A DNA stretch of 64,000 nt from a bacterium (GTDB taxonomy: Bacteria; Planctomycetota; Planctomycetia; Isosphaerales; Isosphaeraceae): NCBI GenBank assembly GCA_016125085.1, contig WGMM01000012.1:1-64000 (forward strand), written 5' to 3'. A program made the position numbers and the translations under genes. This document shows positions 24,285 through 33,880 of the stretch, piece by piece. Position 1 is the stretch's first letter. Every line of letters starts with the position of its first letter. The notes below the pieces were generated by a model. The model was not told the origin of the DNA and ran no database searches. It saw only the letters and a list, made by a program, of their open reading frames with translations.

Positions 24285-24788
24285 ATGGAATTGGATCCAG
24301 AAATCTACGACCGGCTGAAATCGATCGACTGGTTCGCTCAATGTGGTCGAGGATTGACGGACGAACTGGGATTCTCTGTCGAACCAGCCCCAAGTCTCTC
24401 GGAAGCCCTGATCCATATACGATCCGATCGATGGCAGGATGCACGAACCGAAGCCCAGGGAGATTTGACAGCCTATCTTTCGAAGCACCATATTAACTTG
24501 TACGGCGGGCACTGGAATCGGCTTGCCAGGGAATCCCGCCAGCGGATCCTGACCGAAATCATGCCCGCTGTGACGGAAGCACTTGCAAAATGCACGGTGG
24601 AACCGATTTCGGACATCGTCCTTCTCGACCTGAACCGCATCGCACTTCGTGCTTCTTACCGGAAACGATGTCCGAAAGTTCCTTCATTTTTCGATCGATT
24701 GTCGGCGATTTACGCGGCGGGCAGGCTGCCATGCGGCTGGACAGGCAATCTCGAGTCATGGCCAGACGGGATGTTCGTCGTCTATTGA
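24285..24788 (+). CDS. Hypothetical protein, orphan
   Basis: A 167-residue soluble protein. N-terminal helix MELDPEIYDRLKSIDWFAQCG, a central HINLYGGHWNRLARESRQRI segment and a C-terminal RLPCGWTGNLESWPDGMFVVY. The tryptophan- and Gly-rich end is distinctive, and the pattern recalls small immunity-type orphan proteins, but I cannot assign a family. GGAGATTCGACG precedes the ATG. Confidence 0.6.
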   Translation: MELDPEIYDRLKSIDWFAQCGRGLTDELGFSVEPAPSLSEALIHIRSDRWQDARTEAQGDLTAYLSKHHINLYGGHWNRLARESRQRILTEIMPAVTEALAKCTVEPISDIVLLDLNRIALRASYRKRCPKVPSFFDRLSAIYAAGRLPCGWTGNLESWPDGMFVVY

Positions 24789-24896
24789 TCGCCAAAATGG
24801 GCCAATTTTCCTGATTGCACCCGCCCTCCCGCACGCCGATAATCGACGGAACCCGAACCACACGACGCCACGGACCGGATTCCAGGAGAACGACCG

Positions 24897-26402
24897 ATGC
24901 ATGACCCTCTCAAACGACGTGATTTTCTGCAGGCGTCAGCCATTCTCGGCCTCGGGGCGGGTCTCGGGCCCGAAGCGCGTGCGATAACGCCGCAAACGCC
25001 CGATATGGCAGTCAACCCCAACGCCGTCCGCCTTCGGCCCGAGATTGAGCCGGTCGTGCGCTGGATCGAAGAGACGCCCCGCGATCGGATCCTCGAAGTC
25101 GCCATCACGAAGCTCAAGGGCGGCCTTTCGTACAACGAACTCATGGCCGGGCTGTTCCTGGCCGGCATCCGCAACATCAAGCCCCGGCCCGTCGGCTTCA
25201 AGTTCCATGCCGTCATGGTCATCCACTCGGCCCACCTGCTCGGCCAGGCGGCCGCTGTCGACGAACGACTCGTGCCCATGCTCTGGGCCCTGGACACCTT
25301 CAAAGCCTCGCAGGCCGCTGACATCAAGGAAGGCGACTGGACGCTCGGCCCAGTCGACGAAGCCCGCCTGCCCAAACCCTGGCAGGCCAAGGCCGCATTC
25401 GAAAAGGCCATGGACGCCTGGGATTCCGAAGCCGCCGACACGGCCATCGTCGCCTACGCCCGCTCCCACGGCGCAGCCGAAGTCATGGAAACCTTCTGGA
25501 GATACGCCATTCGCGACCAGCGCAATATCGGCCATAAGGCGATCTTCACGGCCCAGTGCTGGCGAACCCTTCAGGCCATCGGCTGGCAGAACTCCGAGCC
25601 GGTCCTGCGTTCGCTGGCCTTCGCCCTGCTCGACCGCCAGGGGGCCAAAGGGACGGACGTCATCGGCCCTTATGTCGAAAACACAGCCTTCGCCAAAGAG
25701 ATTCCCCAGGAATGGATCGCGGGCGACGGCAAGGACGTCAGCGGCTCGATTCTGGACGCACTTCGGTCGGCAGCACCGAATGCGATCGGGGGCGAGATCG
25801 TCAAATCGCTGAAGTCGGCCAGCGGCCCCGAACCGCTCTGGGACGGCATTCTTAAGGCTTCGAACGAGCTGCTCCTGCGCAAGCCCGGCATCGTCGCCCT
25901 GCACGCCGTGACGTCCATCAATGCCCTGCATTACATTTTTGGCGCGGCGGCTGATGAAGCGACCCGCAAAACGGCCCTGCTGCAGGCGGCGAGCTGGTCG
26001 GCCCTGTTCCGCGAAGCGATCGGCGATGCCCCGAAGCACAGGATCGACGCCCTGGAACCGATCGAAGTGCCGAAAGCGCCCGATGATGCCATCGCCGACA
26101 TTTTCGCCACGATCGGCAAAAGCCGTGAAGAAGCCGCGCGTAAGACGTTGTCATTTCTCGCCGCGGGCGGCACGGACGAAGCCGTTTTCGCCGGCGCGCG
26201 CCGAATGATCTTCCTCAAGGGCCGCGACAGCCACGACTTCAAATTCGGCGCGGCCGCGTGGGAAGAATCACTGCTGGCCAGCACGCCGCAGACACGAACG
26301 CTTTTGACCGCCGCCATGATGGGCAACCTGCCCGCCTCGACGACGGAAGACAGCCCCCTGATGAACCGGGCCCGCGAGGCCTCCCGCACGGTGCTGGGTT
26401 GA
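24897..26402 (+). CDS. Tat-exported conserved protein of unknown function
   Basis: A 501-residue protein with a twin-arginine signal (KRRDFLQASAILGLGAGLG), so it folds in the cytoplasm and is exported, as is typical for cofactor-containing planctomycete proteins. The mature part is helical; blocks KLKGGLSYNELMAGLFLAGI, GFKFHAVMVIHSAHLL and RDQRNIGHKAIFTAQCW are rich in His and may bind a metal, but that is inference. I do not recognise a named family. Its start is 108 bases after the previous stop and the gene has normal high-GC codon use. A palindrome follows the stop. Confidence 0.75.
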   Translation: MHDPLKRRDFLQASAILGLGAGLGPEARAITPQTPDMAVNPNAVRLRPEIEPVVRWIEETPRDRILEVAITKLKGGLSYNELMAGLFLAGIRNIKPRPVGFKFHAVMVIHSAHLLGQAAAVDERLVPMLWALDTFKASQAADIKEGDWTLGPVDEARLPKPWQAKAAFEKAMDAWDSEAADTAIVAYARSHGAAEVMETFWRYAIRDQRNIGHKAIFTAQCWRTLQAIGWQNSEPVLRSLAFALLDRQGAKGTDVIGPYVENTAFAKEIPQEWIAGDGKDVSGSILDALRSAAPNAIGGEIVKSLKSASGPEPLWDGILKASNELLLRKPGIVALHAVTSINALHYIFGAAADEATRKTALLQAASWSALFREAIGDAPKHRIDALEPIEVPKAPDDAIADIFATIGKSREEAARKTLSFLAAGGTDEAVFAGARRMIFLKGRDSHDFKFGAAAWEESLLASTPQTRTLLTAAMMGNLPASTTEDSPLMNRAREASRTVLG

Positions 26403-26420
26403 TCGATCACACGTGAAGTT

Positions 26421-26459
26421 CCCCGGGCACGCCGAGCTCCAGCTCGGAGGGCCCGGGGG
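26421..26459. repeat. Nested palindrome with GCCGAGCTCCAGCTCGG core
   Basis: Outer arms CCCCGGGC and GCCCGGGG enclose the inner palindrome CCGAGCTCCAGCTCGG. The inner motif recurs at 57531 and 57605. It lies 18 bases after the stop of the Tat-exported protein, so it may work as a terminator, but no T-run follows. Confidence 0.75.
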
Positions 26460-26584
26460 TGATCATCCGATTTATTCGAAAATTGCCAGCTTTCGCATCC
26501 AGATTTTCAGGATAGTCCTTTTGACACGCGATTTCTCGATTCGCGAATTTTCATGAATTCACTCGCGCCGAAAGACTTCCGAAC

Positions 26585-28024
26585 ATGCCGAAACACGCCG
26601 ATCCCCGCCGCGCCGGTTTGCCCAGGCTCCGCGAAACGAAGCCGACAGAGAGCGCGACGGATTTCGCACAGAATGCCATCGTCACTGAAGTCCCGGAAAT
26701 CCCGCCGACTTTCGAAGTGATTTCGAATCCTCCCCAGGAAAGCTCCGAACAAATTGATGCCTCGGCCGATCTGCAAAATGCCCAGGCAAACCAGGCCTCA
26801 CTCGAATCCGCCCATGCCCGGCTCGTCGAAGAAGAAATGGCGACTGCCGCCGAGCGTTTCGCACGACTCACTCGCGACCGTTTCGTGGCCGACCGGTCTG
26901 CCTGGCTTGCCGATCCGGCCCTGAATCTGCCGATCTTCGCCGCAACCTTCGAAGGCGCGAAATACCTGGCCAGCCTTTGGGACGACCTCGCCGCAGCGCT
27001 GGCCCCCGATGCCCCCGGGCCGACCTTCGATCAGGCTCGGCAGGCCGCGGCGGCATTGGGATCTCGCTGGCAGGTCGCCCAGGTCAGGGGTGATGGTGCG
27101 TGGATCATGGCCCGATACGTGCGGTCGTCGGCCGATCCGGAAAGCGTGATCACGCGCTGGGTGAAGGAATCCACCACGCCGGACGACACACGCGAACGTG
27201 CGGTCTGGCACCTGCGGCATACCCCTGAGGGAATCGATGCCCGCGCGGAACTCGCCCGCCGCGCCGCTGCCGAACGGGACCGCTGGAAAGCCGAAGCCGC
27301 CAGGCTTCAGGCCCGGGCCGATGCGAGCCGGCGGGCGATGGTCGAAACTTCCGTCGGCACCGGCTCCGCCGACCCGGCGCTGGAAAAACGGTTCCGCCTG
27401 CTCAACCGTCTGCTCACCCAGGCCCGGAGCCGGACAGACAAGCTCCAGCGCCGTCTGGACACGCTCAAAAAGCAGCGTGTGGCTAAAGCCAGCAAGGGCG
27501 GAAAGGAACAGGCAACTGATATGCGACTGAAGCGGGAATCGAAAGATCGAGCTGAGATATCAGCCCGGGAACAGTGCGCCGATTCGAATCCGGCGTTTCC
27601 GCAGGTGACGCCGCCCGCACAATTCGAAACGCGATCCGAGACCAAGCCTGATCTTGCGAAAGGCCCTCACGTCGAAGACTGCTCGAATGCGAATTCCGTG
27701 CGAACTGAGACCGATAGCAGCAGCCTCAAGGACGCTTCCGTCGCTGAAATGCAACCGGAAATCGACGAAGAAAGACGGCAGCGCCTGATCAAGGGCCTCA
27801 GCCGGTTCCGGCGGATGGACTGGAGCGATCCAAAAGCGATCGCGCCGGAGGATGTCGAAGTGATCACGAACTTGCGAAATCTGCCGGATTCGCTTCAGCG
27901 CGACTCGATCGTCCGGCTCACGTTCGGGACCGAGAAAGCCCTCGGCAAAGCCTGGAGGCAGTATTTAATCTGGCGCGACGAATCCGAACCGATGGGCGTG
28001 GCACCGGCGAGTTTCGAAGAATGA
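26585..28024 (+). CDS. Coiled-coil protein of unknown function
   Basis: A 479-residue, highly charged protein with no signal peptide. Residues about 65-100 and 220-305 look like coiled coil (EEEMATAAERFARLTRDRF; RAELARRAAAERDRWKAEA), with a folded segment between (WLADPALNLPIFAATFEGAK) and a low-complexity stretch before a conserved-looking C-terminal block (RRMDWSDPKAIAPEDVEVI, then LGKAWRQYLIWRDESEP). I do not recognise the family. It ends five bases before the stop of the convergent nagA-like gene. Confidence 0.65.
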   Translation: MPKHADPRRAGLPRLRETKPTESATDFAQNAIVTEVPEIPPTFEVISNPPQESSEQIDASADLQNAQANQASLESAHARLVEEEMATAAERFARLTRDRFVADRSAWLADPALNLPIFAATFEGAKYLASLWDDLAAALAPDAPGPTFDQARQAAAALGSRWQVAQVRGDGAWIMARYVRSSADPESVITRWVKESTTPDDTRERAVWHLRHTPEGIDARAELARRAAAERDRWKAEAARLQARADASRRAMVETSVGTGSADPALEKRFRLLNRLLTQARSRTDKLQRRLDTLKKQRVAKASKGGKEQATDMRLKRESKDRAEISAREQCADSNPAFPQVTPPAQFETRSETKPDLAKGPHVEDCSNANSVRTETDSSSLKDASVAEMQPEIDEERRQRLIKGLSRFRRMDWSDPKAIAPEDVEVITNLRNLPDSLQRDSIVRLTFGTEKALGKAWRQYLIWRDESEPMGVAPASFEE

Positions 28025-28029
28025 CCGGC

Positions 28030-29205
28030 TCAGGCCGTGAATTGTTCGCCGGCGATCCAGGTTTCGAGCACCCGGATTTCCGGCTGGCCGGGTACCGATT
28101 CGTCGACGGCCCAGATCGAGCCTTCCCAAAGGTCGCCGATCGCCAGTTCGGGCAGAGACTGGCCGAGCAACCGGGCCGGATTGCGCGTGATCGTGGCGGC
28201 CACGGTTGCGAAATCCCAGCCTGTGGCCTTCATCAGATTGGCGACGCCGACGGGCAAGTCCTGGTTCGAACCGGCCAGGTAAGGCGTGCCGGCCACGACG
28301 ATCTTGCCGGAGGCATCGACGGCCCAGGGGCCGTAAAGTCCTGCGGGCATTCCGGCCAGGGGGCTGTGATCGCTGATGAGAATGAGCCTGTCCTGCCCCT
28401 TCGCCCGGGCCAGAACGCGGGTGATCGCGGGCGAAAGGTGATGGCCGTCGCAGATCAGCGAAGCGTTCAGTCCGTCTTCGGCCGCCTGGGTCCAGATCGG
28501 GTTCGGGTGCCTGGGCAACTGGGCCGCGATGCCATTGCCGAGGTGCGTGGAAAGGGTCGCCCCGGCCGCGACGGCGGCAGCGATTTCGGCATCCGTGGCG
28601 GCGGTATGGCCCAAGCTGACGACCACACCTTCGGCCGTGACCGTGCGTATGAACTCCGGGCTGCCGGTCCGTTCCGGCGCGAGCGTGATCAGACGGATCC
28701 GGTTGCCGGAGGCTTCCTGCAGGGCGTGGTATTCTCGGAAAGTCCAATCCCGCACATGCTCGGCCGGGTGGGCGCCACGATAACCGTCAAGTTCGGAAAT
28801 GGCCGGACCTTCCAGGTGAATGCCGGCGATCATGCGGTCCACGAGCGTGTCCGACTCGCAGGCCGCCGCGATCGTGCTGACGCCGTGCAGGAAGGCCTCG
28901 GCCGAGCCAGTGATGAGCGTGGGAAGAAGCCGCGTTGTGCCCAGCGAAGGCTGGGCGCGGACGATCTGGATCACCTGCTGCACGGTCAGGTGGGTGTCGC
29001 TGAACGAGATCTCCCAGCGGCCGTTAGTCTGGATGTCCCAAACCGCAGGGAGGATCCAGATCTTCGATTCGCCTTCGGACTCCTTGGCCTGGGGCTCGTA
29101 GCGCATCGAGCGAATGCGGCCGTCGAGTACGTCGATGGTCACGGCGATGGCCTCGCCGACGCCGGCGAGGTAGCCCCTGAACTGGTCCGCTCGTTCGCTC
29201 ATCAT
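28030..29205 (-). CDS. N-acetylglucosamine-6-phosphate deacetylase-like amidohydrolase
   Basis: A 391-residue amidohydrolase-superfamily protein most like NagA, which removes the acetyl group from GlcNAc-6-phosphate. Motifs: HLEGPAISELDGYRGAHP, VVSLGHTAATDAEI, LSTHLGNGIAAQLPRHPNP, SLICDGHHLSP and a catalytic-type Asp in ILISDHSPLAG. As in E. coli NagA, the first HxH of the superfamily is replaced (DIQTNG). The usual HLFNAM block reads THLGNGI, so substrate use could differ. The first of two adjacent ATGs (29205) has AGGA five bases upstream. PyrG lies 40 bases upstream on the same strand. Confidence 0.85.
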   Translation of the reverse strand: MMSERADQFRGYLAGVGEAIAVTIDVLDGRIRSMRYEPQAKESEGESKIWILPAVWDIQTNGRWEISFSDTHLTVQQVIQIVRAQPSLGTTRLLPTLITGSAEAFLHGVSTIAAACESDTLVDRMIAGIHLEGPAISELDGYRGAHPAEHVRDWTFREYHALQEASGNRIRLITLAPERTGSPEFIRTVTAEGVVVSLGHTAATDAEIAAAVAAGATLSTHLGNGIAAQLPRHPNPIWTQAAEDGLNASLICDGHHLSPAITRVLARAKGQDRLILISDHSPLAGMPAGLYGPWAVDASGKIVVAGTPYLAGSNQDLPVGVANLMKATGWDFATVAATITRNPARLLGQSLPELAIGDLWEGSIWAVDESVPGQPEIRVLETWIAGEQFTA

Positions 29206-29244
29206 CGTTTCCTGCAAACAAATTCCTGTGATCGCCAGCGGGCG

Positions 29245-30876
29245 TCAGTTCGTGACCGGATCGGTCCGTCGGCTCGTGCGACGAGCCAGCGAGGCCCCCA
29301 CGAAGTCGCGGAACAGCGGATGGGCCTTGATCGGCTTGGAGAGAAACTCCGGATGGAACTGCACGGCCAGGAACCACGAATTGGCCGGGCATTCGACGAT
29401 CTCGACCAGCCGGCCATCAGGCGAAACGCCGGAGGCCACCAGACCGGCCTCGGCCAGGCGGGCGCGGTAGTCATTATTGAACTCGTACCGGTGCCGGTGC
29501 CGTTCGCCGATCTCGGTCTTGCCGTAAGCCTTGTGCGCCAGCGAACCTTCCTGCAGCACGCACGGCCACAGGCCCAGGCGCATCGTGCCGCCACGTTCCT
29601 GAACGTCCTTCTGATCGGCCATCAGCGAGATCACCGGGTGGTGCGTGTCCTGGTCGAATTCGGTGCTGTTGGCGTCGTCCAGGCCAAGCATGTCACGTGC
29701 GTATTCGATCACGGCGCACTGCATGCCCAGACAGATCCCGAAAAACGGAATGTCGTTCGCACGGGCATAGCGAATGGCCTCGATCTTGCCTTCGATACCC
29801 CGCATACCGAAGCCGCCGGGGATCAGGATGCCGTCCACCCCGCCCAGGACCGATTCGGCCCCCGTGCTGGAAATCTCTTCGGCCTCGATCCGGCGTATCA
29901 CTACCCGGGAACAGTGGGCGATGCCGGCGTGGTCAAGCGATTCGTAGACCGACTTGTAGGCGTCGCGGTGCTTGATGTACTTGCCGACGACGGCGATCGT
30001 CACCTCGTGCTGCGGCTTCTTGACCCGGTCGACGAGCGTGCGCCAGTCGCCGATATCGAGCGATCCGGCCTTCAGCCCCAGCCGCTTGACGATCAGCTCG
30101 TCCAGGCCGTTATTGACCAGCGAAAGCGGCACTTCGTAGATCGTGAACTCCTTGTCACGCTCTTCGATGACGGCCTTCTTGTCGACATTGCAGAACAGGG
30201 CGATCTTGTCCTTATCGCTTTGCGGGATCGGGTGTTCCGTACGGCAGATGAGGATGTCGGGCTGGATGCCGATCTGCCGGAGCTGGCCGACGCTGTGCTG
30301 CGTGGGCTTGGTCTTAAGTTCGCCGGCGGCCTTCAGGTAAGGCACGAGCGTGAGGTGAATGAACAGGCAGTTTTCGCGGCCGACTTCCTGGGCGAACTGG
30401 CGGATGGCCTCGAGAAACGGCAGGCTTTCGATGTCGCCGATGGTGCCGCCGACTTCGGTGATGACCAGATCGACGTCGTCGGTCGCCAGCCGATAGATCT
30501 TTTCCTTGATTTCGTCGGTCACGTGCGGGATCACCTGCACAGTGTTCCCGTCGTAATAGCTGCCTTCACGCTCTTTCTGGATGACGGAAAGGTAGATTTT
30601 GCCCGTCGTGGTGTTCGAATCCTTGTTCAGGAGCGAATTCGTGAATCGCTCGTAATGGCCGAGGTCGAGGTCGGTCTCGGTGCCGTCGTCAAGCACGTAG
30701 ACTTCACCGTGCTGATAGGGGCTCATCGTGCCGGGGTCGACATTGATGTAGGGGTCGAACTTCTGCAGCCGGACACGCAGGCCACGGCGTTCCAGCACCA
30801 TACCGATCGAGGCGGACGTAAGCCCTTTGCCGAGAGAACTTACGACCCCACCCGTGACGAAAATATGCTTTGCCAT
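29245..30876 (-). CDS. pyrG: CTP synthase (glutamine hydrolysing)
   Basis: PyrG aminates UTP to CTP using ATP and glutamine. The 543-residue protein has the N-terminal synthetase domain ([18 protein letters not shown], the nucleotide-binding start; [19 protein letters not shown]) and the C-terminal class I glutamine amidotransferase domain with the nucleophile Cys in [17 protein letters not shown] and the His-Glu pair in [11 protein letters not shown]. All signatures are intact and the length is normal. A 39-base gap separates it from the nagA-like gene downstream. Confidence 0.98.
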   Translation of the reverse strand: MAKHIFVTGGVVSSLGKGLTSASIGMVLERRGLRVRLQKFDPYINVDPGTMSPYQHGEVYVLDDGTETDLDLGHYERFTNSLLNKDSNTTTGKIYLSVIQKEREGSYYDGNTVQVIPHVTDEIKEKIYRLATDDVDLVITEVGGTIGDIESLPFLEAIRQFAQEVGRENCLFIHLTLVPYLKAAGELKTKPTQHSVGQLRQIGIQPDILICRTEHPIPQSDKDKIALFCNVDKKAVIEERDKEFTIYEVPLSLVNNGLDELIVKRLGLKAGSLDIGDWRTLVDRVKKPQHEVTIAVVGKYIKHRDAYKSVYESLDHAGIAHCSRVVIRRIEAEEISSTGAESVLGGVDGILIPGGFGMRGIEGKIEAIRYARANDIPFFGICLGMQCAVIEYARDMLGLDDANSTEFDQDTHHPVISLMADQKDVQERGGTMRLGLWPCVLQEGSLAHKAYGKTEIGERHRHRYEFNNDYRARLAEAGLVASGVSPDGRLVEIVECPANSWFLAVQFHPEFLSKPIKAHPLFRDFVGASLARRTSRRTDPVTN

Positions 30877-31062
30877 CGGCTCTCTTCACTCGATGCGGTC
30901 TTCGGTACCCGGGTCGTTCGCAGCCCCGCACTTGCACACGAATCGGCACTGAGCATAACATATAGACAGGGGATTACGGCAGTCTCGACCCTTGCCATTG
31001 CCCACGATTTTCCTCACTCGGCCGCTCACTCAGGCAGATTTCCCGCCGGCAGAAAGGCCCCG

Positions 31063-32208
31063 ATGGCGACCGATCCGAAGCACGCCGCACCATTCGAAGG
31101 CCGGGTATCGCGCCGCAATTTCTTCGGCCGATGCTCAGCCGCGGCAGGTTATGCCGTGACGGGCGGCGTGGCTCTGGCCGCCGATCAGGGGCTGGATCGA
31201 CCTGTACGCATAGCCGTACTAGGCATGGGGCATCGGGGCACGTCGCTGGCGGAAACGCTCCGCAAAACGCCTGGCACGGTGCTCGCCGGCTGGTTCGAAC
31301 CCTGCGAAGAAGCCGCCCGCAAGGCTTTGGCCCGATTCCCGGCCAGCGCCGACCAGCCGGATCCGGTCGTCTTCGCGGACGAGGACGAGGCGATCGGCTC
31401 AACCCAGGTCGATGCCGTCATCATCGCCGGGCCTTCGGATACCCATCAAGGGCAGATCCTCAAAGCCATCGAAACCCGCAAGCACATCCTGACCGAAAAA
31501 CCCGCCGGATTCGGCGAACTCGCCCTGAATGCAGTCCATAAAGCCCTGACGAGCGATTTCGACCGCGTCTTCGCCATCGCTCTTGCGCGAAAGTTTCACC
31601 CCCAGCGGGCCCGGCTCATGGGGTGGCTGGCCGAGGGACATCTGGGGCCGATGGTCGACATCAGGGCCGACTGGGCTCAACCGCTGGGTGCCCCACGCGG
31701 ACGCGACGACTGGATGACCGACCCCGCCCGAACCGGCGACTGGGTGGCCGAACACGGCGACCACATCTGGAACATGCTCGCCGAACTTCGCCCGGGAACG
31801 GAAGCGCCTCGTGTGCTGCACGCAACGCGTATCTCAGGTCCTGGTGGTGATTCGGCCTGGTTCAAGGCCAGCCTGGCCTGGGCCGACGGCGTCACGGCCG
31901 ACATCCGCCACAGCTTCCTGCCCGGTGGCCAGTTCGCTTCGCCCGGGCTGAGTTTCTTCGTGCAATATCGGGGCGGGATCGTCGACCTGATCCAGGGCCG
32001 TGTGAATTGCGAGCGTAAACTCATGCCGCCCGAGCCTTTCGATAAATCCGTTTCGGAAGATGCGGCGATGCTGAGGGCATTCGTCGGGCGGATTCGTGGA
32101 GCGGGCCAGACGGGCGACGAACGGCGTCAGGCCAATCTCGAAGAAATTCAACGGTCGAAATTCGTCGAACGGCTTCGTCACGAAATCGTTACGGCATTCG
32201 AAGCCTGA
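31063..32208 (+). CDS. Tat-exported Gfo/Idh/MocA-family oxidoreductase
   Basis: A 381-residue NAD(P)-dependent dehydrogenase-like protein. A Tat signal (SRRNFFGRCSAAAGYAVTGG) precedes the Rossmann start IRIAVLG-like segment (VRIAVLGMGHRG). The family motif EKP appears in KHILTEKPAGFGEL. Such exported members are highly expanded in planctomycetes and are thought to act on sugars. The open frame extends upstream as an artefact through the genes on the other strand; the ATG at 31063 has AAAGG upstream and fits the signal peptide. The substrate is unknown. The YbjN-like gene starts 20 bases downstream. Confidence 0.9.
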   Translation: MATDPKHAAPFEGRVSRRNFFGRCSAAAGYAVTGGVALAADQGLDRPVRIAVLGMGHRGTSLAETLRKTPGTVLAGWFEPCEEAARKALARFPASADQPDPVVFADEDEAIGSTQVDAVIIAGPSDTHQGQILKAIETRKHILTEKPAGFGELALNAVHKALTSDFDRVFAIALARKFHPQRARLMGWLAEGHLGPMVDIRADWAQPLGAPRGRDDWMTDPARTGDWVAEHGDHIWNMLAELRPGTEAPRVLHATRISGPGGDSAWFKASLAWADGVTADIRHSFLPGGQFASPGLSFFVQYRGGIVDLIQGRVNCERKLMPPEPFDKSVSEDAAMLRAFVGRIRGAGQTGDERRQANLEEIQRSKFVERLRHEIVTAFEA

Positions 32209-32228
32209 AATTTCGAAGGAACTCGCAC

Positions 32229-32804
32229 ATGGCACGCAAAAAACCGGACACATCGAAACCGTCGGACAAGAAGCCGAAATCGCCGGCGAAAAAGCCCGCC
32301 ATCATCGAAAAGCCGACACTTTCGATTTTCGGAAATTCCGGCGATTCGCCGGCCATGCATGAAGAAATCACCGAGCCTTTCGATGCCTCGTTCTTCATCG
32401 AAATCTTCGAGGACGAAGGATTCGAAATTTTCGTTCTCGACAATTTCACGTTCGTGACCGGTCAGGATAACGGCATCAAGCTGATGGTCGAAGTGGATGA
32501 CGCTTTACCGTTCGTCACTTTCAAATTTCCTATGAAACCGAAAAAGGGCCTGACGAAGGCCAGGATTCTGCAGTGGACCAACGACCGCATGCAGGAATTC
32601 CCGATGTTACGCGTTTTCTGGGCCGGGCCGGGAATCATCCTCTCCACATACGACTTCGCCTACGACAGCGAAACCGATGCCGATTTCGACGTCGATCACT
32701 TCCTGTTCCAGGCCAACATGTTCTGGGGCCTGAACATGACGATGATCGAAGAATGCGGCGAAGGCTTCCTAGACCTCTCCTGGAACCCCGCTGCAGGTTC
32801 CTGA
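32229..32804 (+). CDS. YbjN-like domain protein with basic N-terminus
   Basis: A 191-residue protein. The first 30 residues are Lys/Pro-rich and probably disordered (KKPDTSKPSDKKPKSPAKKP). The rest is a beta-alpha domain with Phe-rich strands (FFIEIFEDEGFEIFVLDNF) and a helix TKARILQWTNDRMQEFPML, which I read as YbjN-like, the fold related to type III secretion chaperones; this is a resemblance only. AAGGAACT precedes the ATG. A clear hairpin terminator follows the stop. Confidence 0.65.
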   Translation: MARKKPDTSKPSDKKPKSPAKKPAIIEKPTLSIFGNSGDSPAMHEEITEPFDASFFIEIFEDEGFEIFVLDNFTFVTGQDNGIKLMVEVDDALPFVTFKFPMKPKKGLTKARILQWTNDRMQEFPMLRVFWAGPGIILSTYDFAYDSETDADFDVDHFLFQANMFWGLNMTMIEECGEGFLDLSWNPAAGS

Positions 32805-32818
32805 ACCGGCTGAAACGC

Positions 32819-32848
32819 CGAAAGCCCGGCACATTGGCCGGGCTTTCG
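32819..32848. terminator. Bidirectional hairpin terminator between convergent genes
   Basis: A perfect 12-base stem (CGAAAGCCCGGC / GCCGGGCTTTCG) with a six-base loop between the stop of the YbjN-like gene (32804) and the stop of the minus-strand Cys-rich protein (32873). T-runs are short, so its strength is uncertain, but position and symmetry suit both directions. Confidence 0.75.
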
Positions 32849-32872
32849 CGATTTGCGTCGTTCCGATTTCGA

Positions 32873-33490
32873 TCAGGGGCCGTTCGGCGAGGTCGCCACA
32901 GGGCCGGCACAGCGGCGCAGGTGGTCCTTGTCGATGTAGACCACTTCCACCTTGTGGTCATTCAGGTTGTACGGGATCGGATAGTCCGACCAGTAGCTTT
33001 CGTCGTAGTACACGGTGCACTTGTAGTGGCAGTGTACCAGCTGGCAGGGTCCGGCCAGGGGATAAACCTTGCAGGGGTCGACCGTTTCGCCGATCTTTTC
33101 GATCAGGATCTGGACGTTGTTCCGCTGGGTTTCGTAAATGACCGTCTGCGAGTGACGGAACTTGGGAACTTTTTCCCAGACTTCCGCTTCGCTGGGGGGA
33201 TCGAGACACGGCGACTCGGTCGAGTCGGGCGGAATCGGATCCAGAATCGCGACGCGGTCGGTTTCCTCACGAGCGAAGTCACGCTCGATACGTTGCTGCT
33301 GGCTCGGCAGAATCGGCCAGGCGAAGCTCCAGCCGGTGGGGTGAAGCGGCGACACGTTGCGGTAGACGTAAGACAACGCCCCGCTGCAGCCGCCAGAACC
33401 CATGGCCAGAATGAAGAACATGGCCCCGGTGACGAGGCCCCGGTTGTCGCTCAGTCGGCTAAGGCCGCGTGTCCAGAATGGACGAAGCAT
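32873..33490 (-). CDS. Exported Cys-rich protein of unknown function
   Basis: A 205-residue protein. A basic start (MLRPFWTRGLSRL) is followed by a hydrophobic segment FFILAMGSGGCSG that could be a signal peptide; the Cys is not in a classical lipobox. The C-terminal part holds a distinctive Cys/Tyr/His block (LVHCHYKCTVYYDESYW, YPIPYNLNDHKVEVVYIDKD) that may bind metal or form disulphides. I think related proteins occur in other planctomycetes but cannot name a family. GGAGGG lies upstream of the ATG at 33490; the longer open frame upstream is rejected. Confidence 0.7.
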   Translation of the reverse strand: MLRPFWTRGLSRLSDNRGLVTGAMFFILAMGSGGCSGALSYVYRNVSPLHPTGWSFAWPILPSQQQRIERDFAREETDRVAILDPIPPDSTESPCLDPPSEAEVWEKVPKFRHSQTVIYETQRNNVQILIEKIGETVDPCKVYPLAGPCQLVHCHYKCTVYYDESYWSDYPIPYNLNDHKVEVVYIDKDHLRRCAGPVATSPNGP

Positions 33491-33823
33491 CGGATGGTTC
33501 CCTCCTTGGAACGGTCGCGACCGATTGTCGAGGTGCCCCCTCGAAACCGACGCCCAACCGGAAATCCTCATGATTCGCTGGTGGTCACTCCAACCACTCG
33601 AACCGTTATGATCATTGATCGAACAATAGAGCCCCCAAAGTGAAAAAATTTCCGAGAAACCGTTACGAGTCGCAAAATTCTTCGCCGCAGCCCTGGGCGT
33701 CATCACCCCGAAAGATCCCCCGGATCGCACTGCGTGCAAGCCCGGAGAAGTCCACAAGACCGCAATGATCCATCATCGCCCTAAAGCCGATACGGCCCGC
33801 ACTTCGATCGTGCGAAACGCGAA
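33491..33823. other. Intergenic region, no gene seen
   Basis: About 330 bases upstream of the Cys-rich gene and downstream of the BON gene, both minus strand. It should carry the promoter of the former. I saw no frame with protein-like sequence and no further repeat. Confidence 0.4.
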
Positions 33824-33851
33824 GAAGCCACGCGGCACGCCGCGTGGCTTC
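33824..33851 (-). terminator. Hairpin terminator of the BON-domain gene
   Basis: GAAGCCACGCGG and CCGCGTGGCTTC form a perfect 12-base stem with a four-base loop, 30 bases past the stop codon of the minus-strand BON gene. Only short T-runs flank it. Confidence 0.75.
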
Positions 33852-33880
33852 CCCGGATATTATCTTCGCCGGACGTTCGA

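Noticed and set aside
28021-31062. A very long plus-strand frame that joins the Gfo/Idh/MocA protein.
   Set aside because: Its first 1000 codons run antisense through the nagA-like gene and pyrG. The true start is the ATG at 31063 with a Tat signal.
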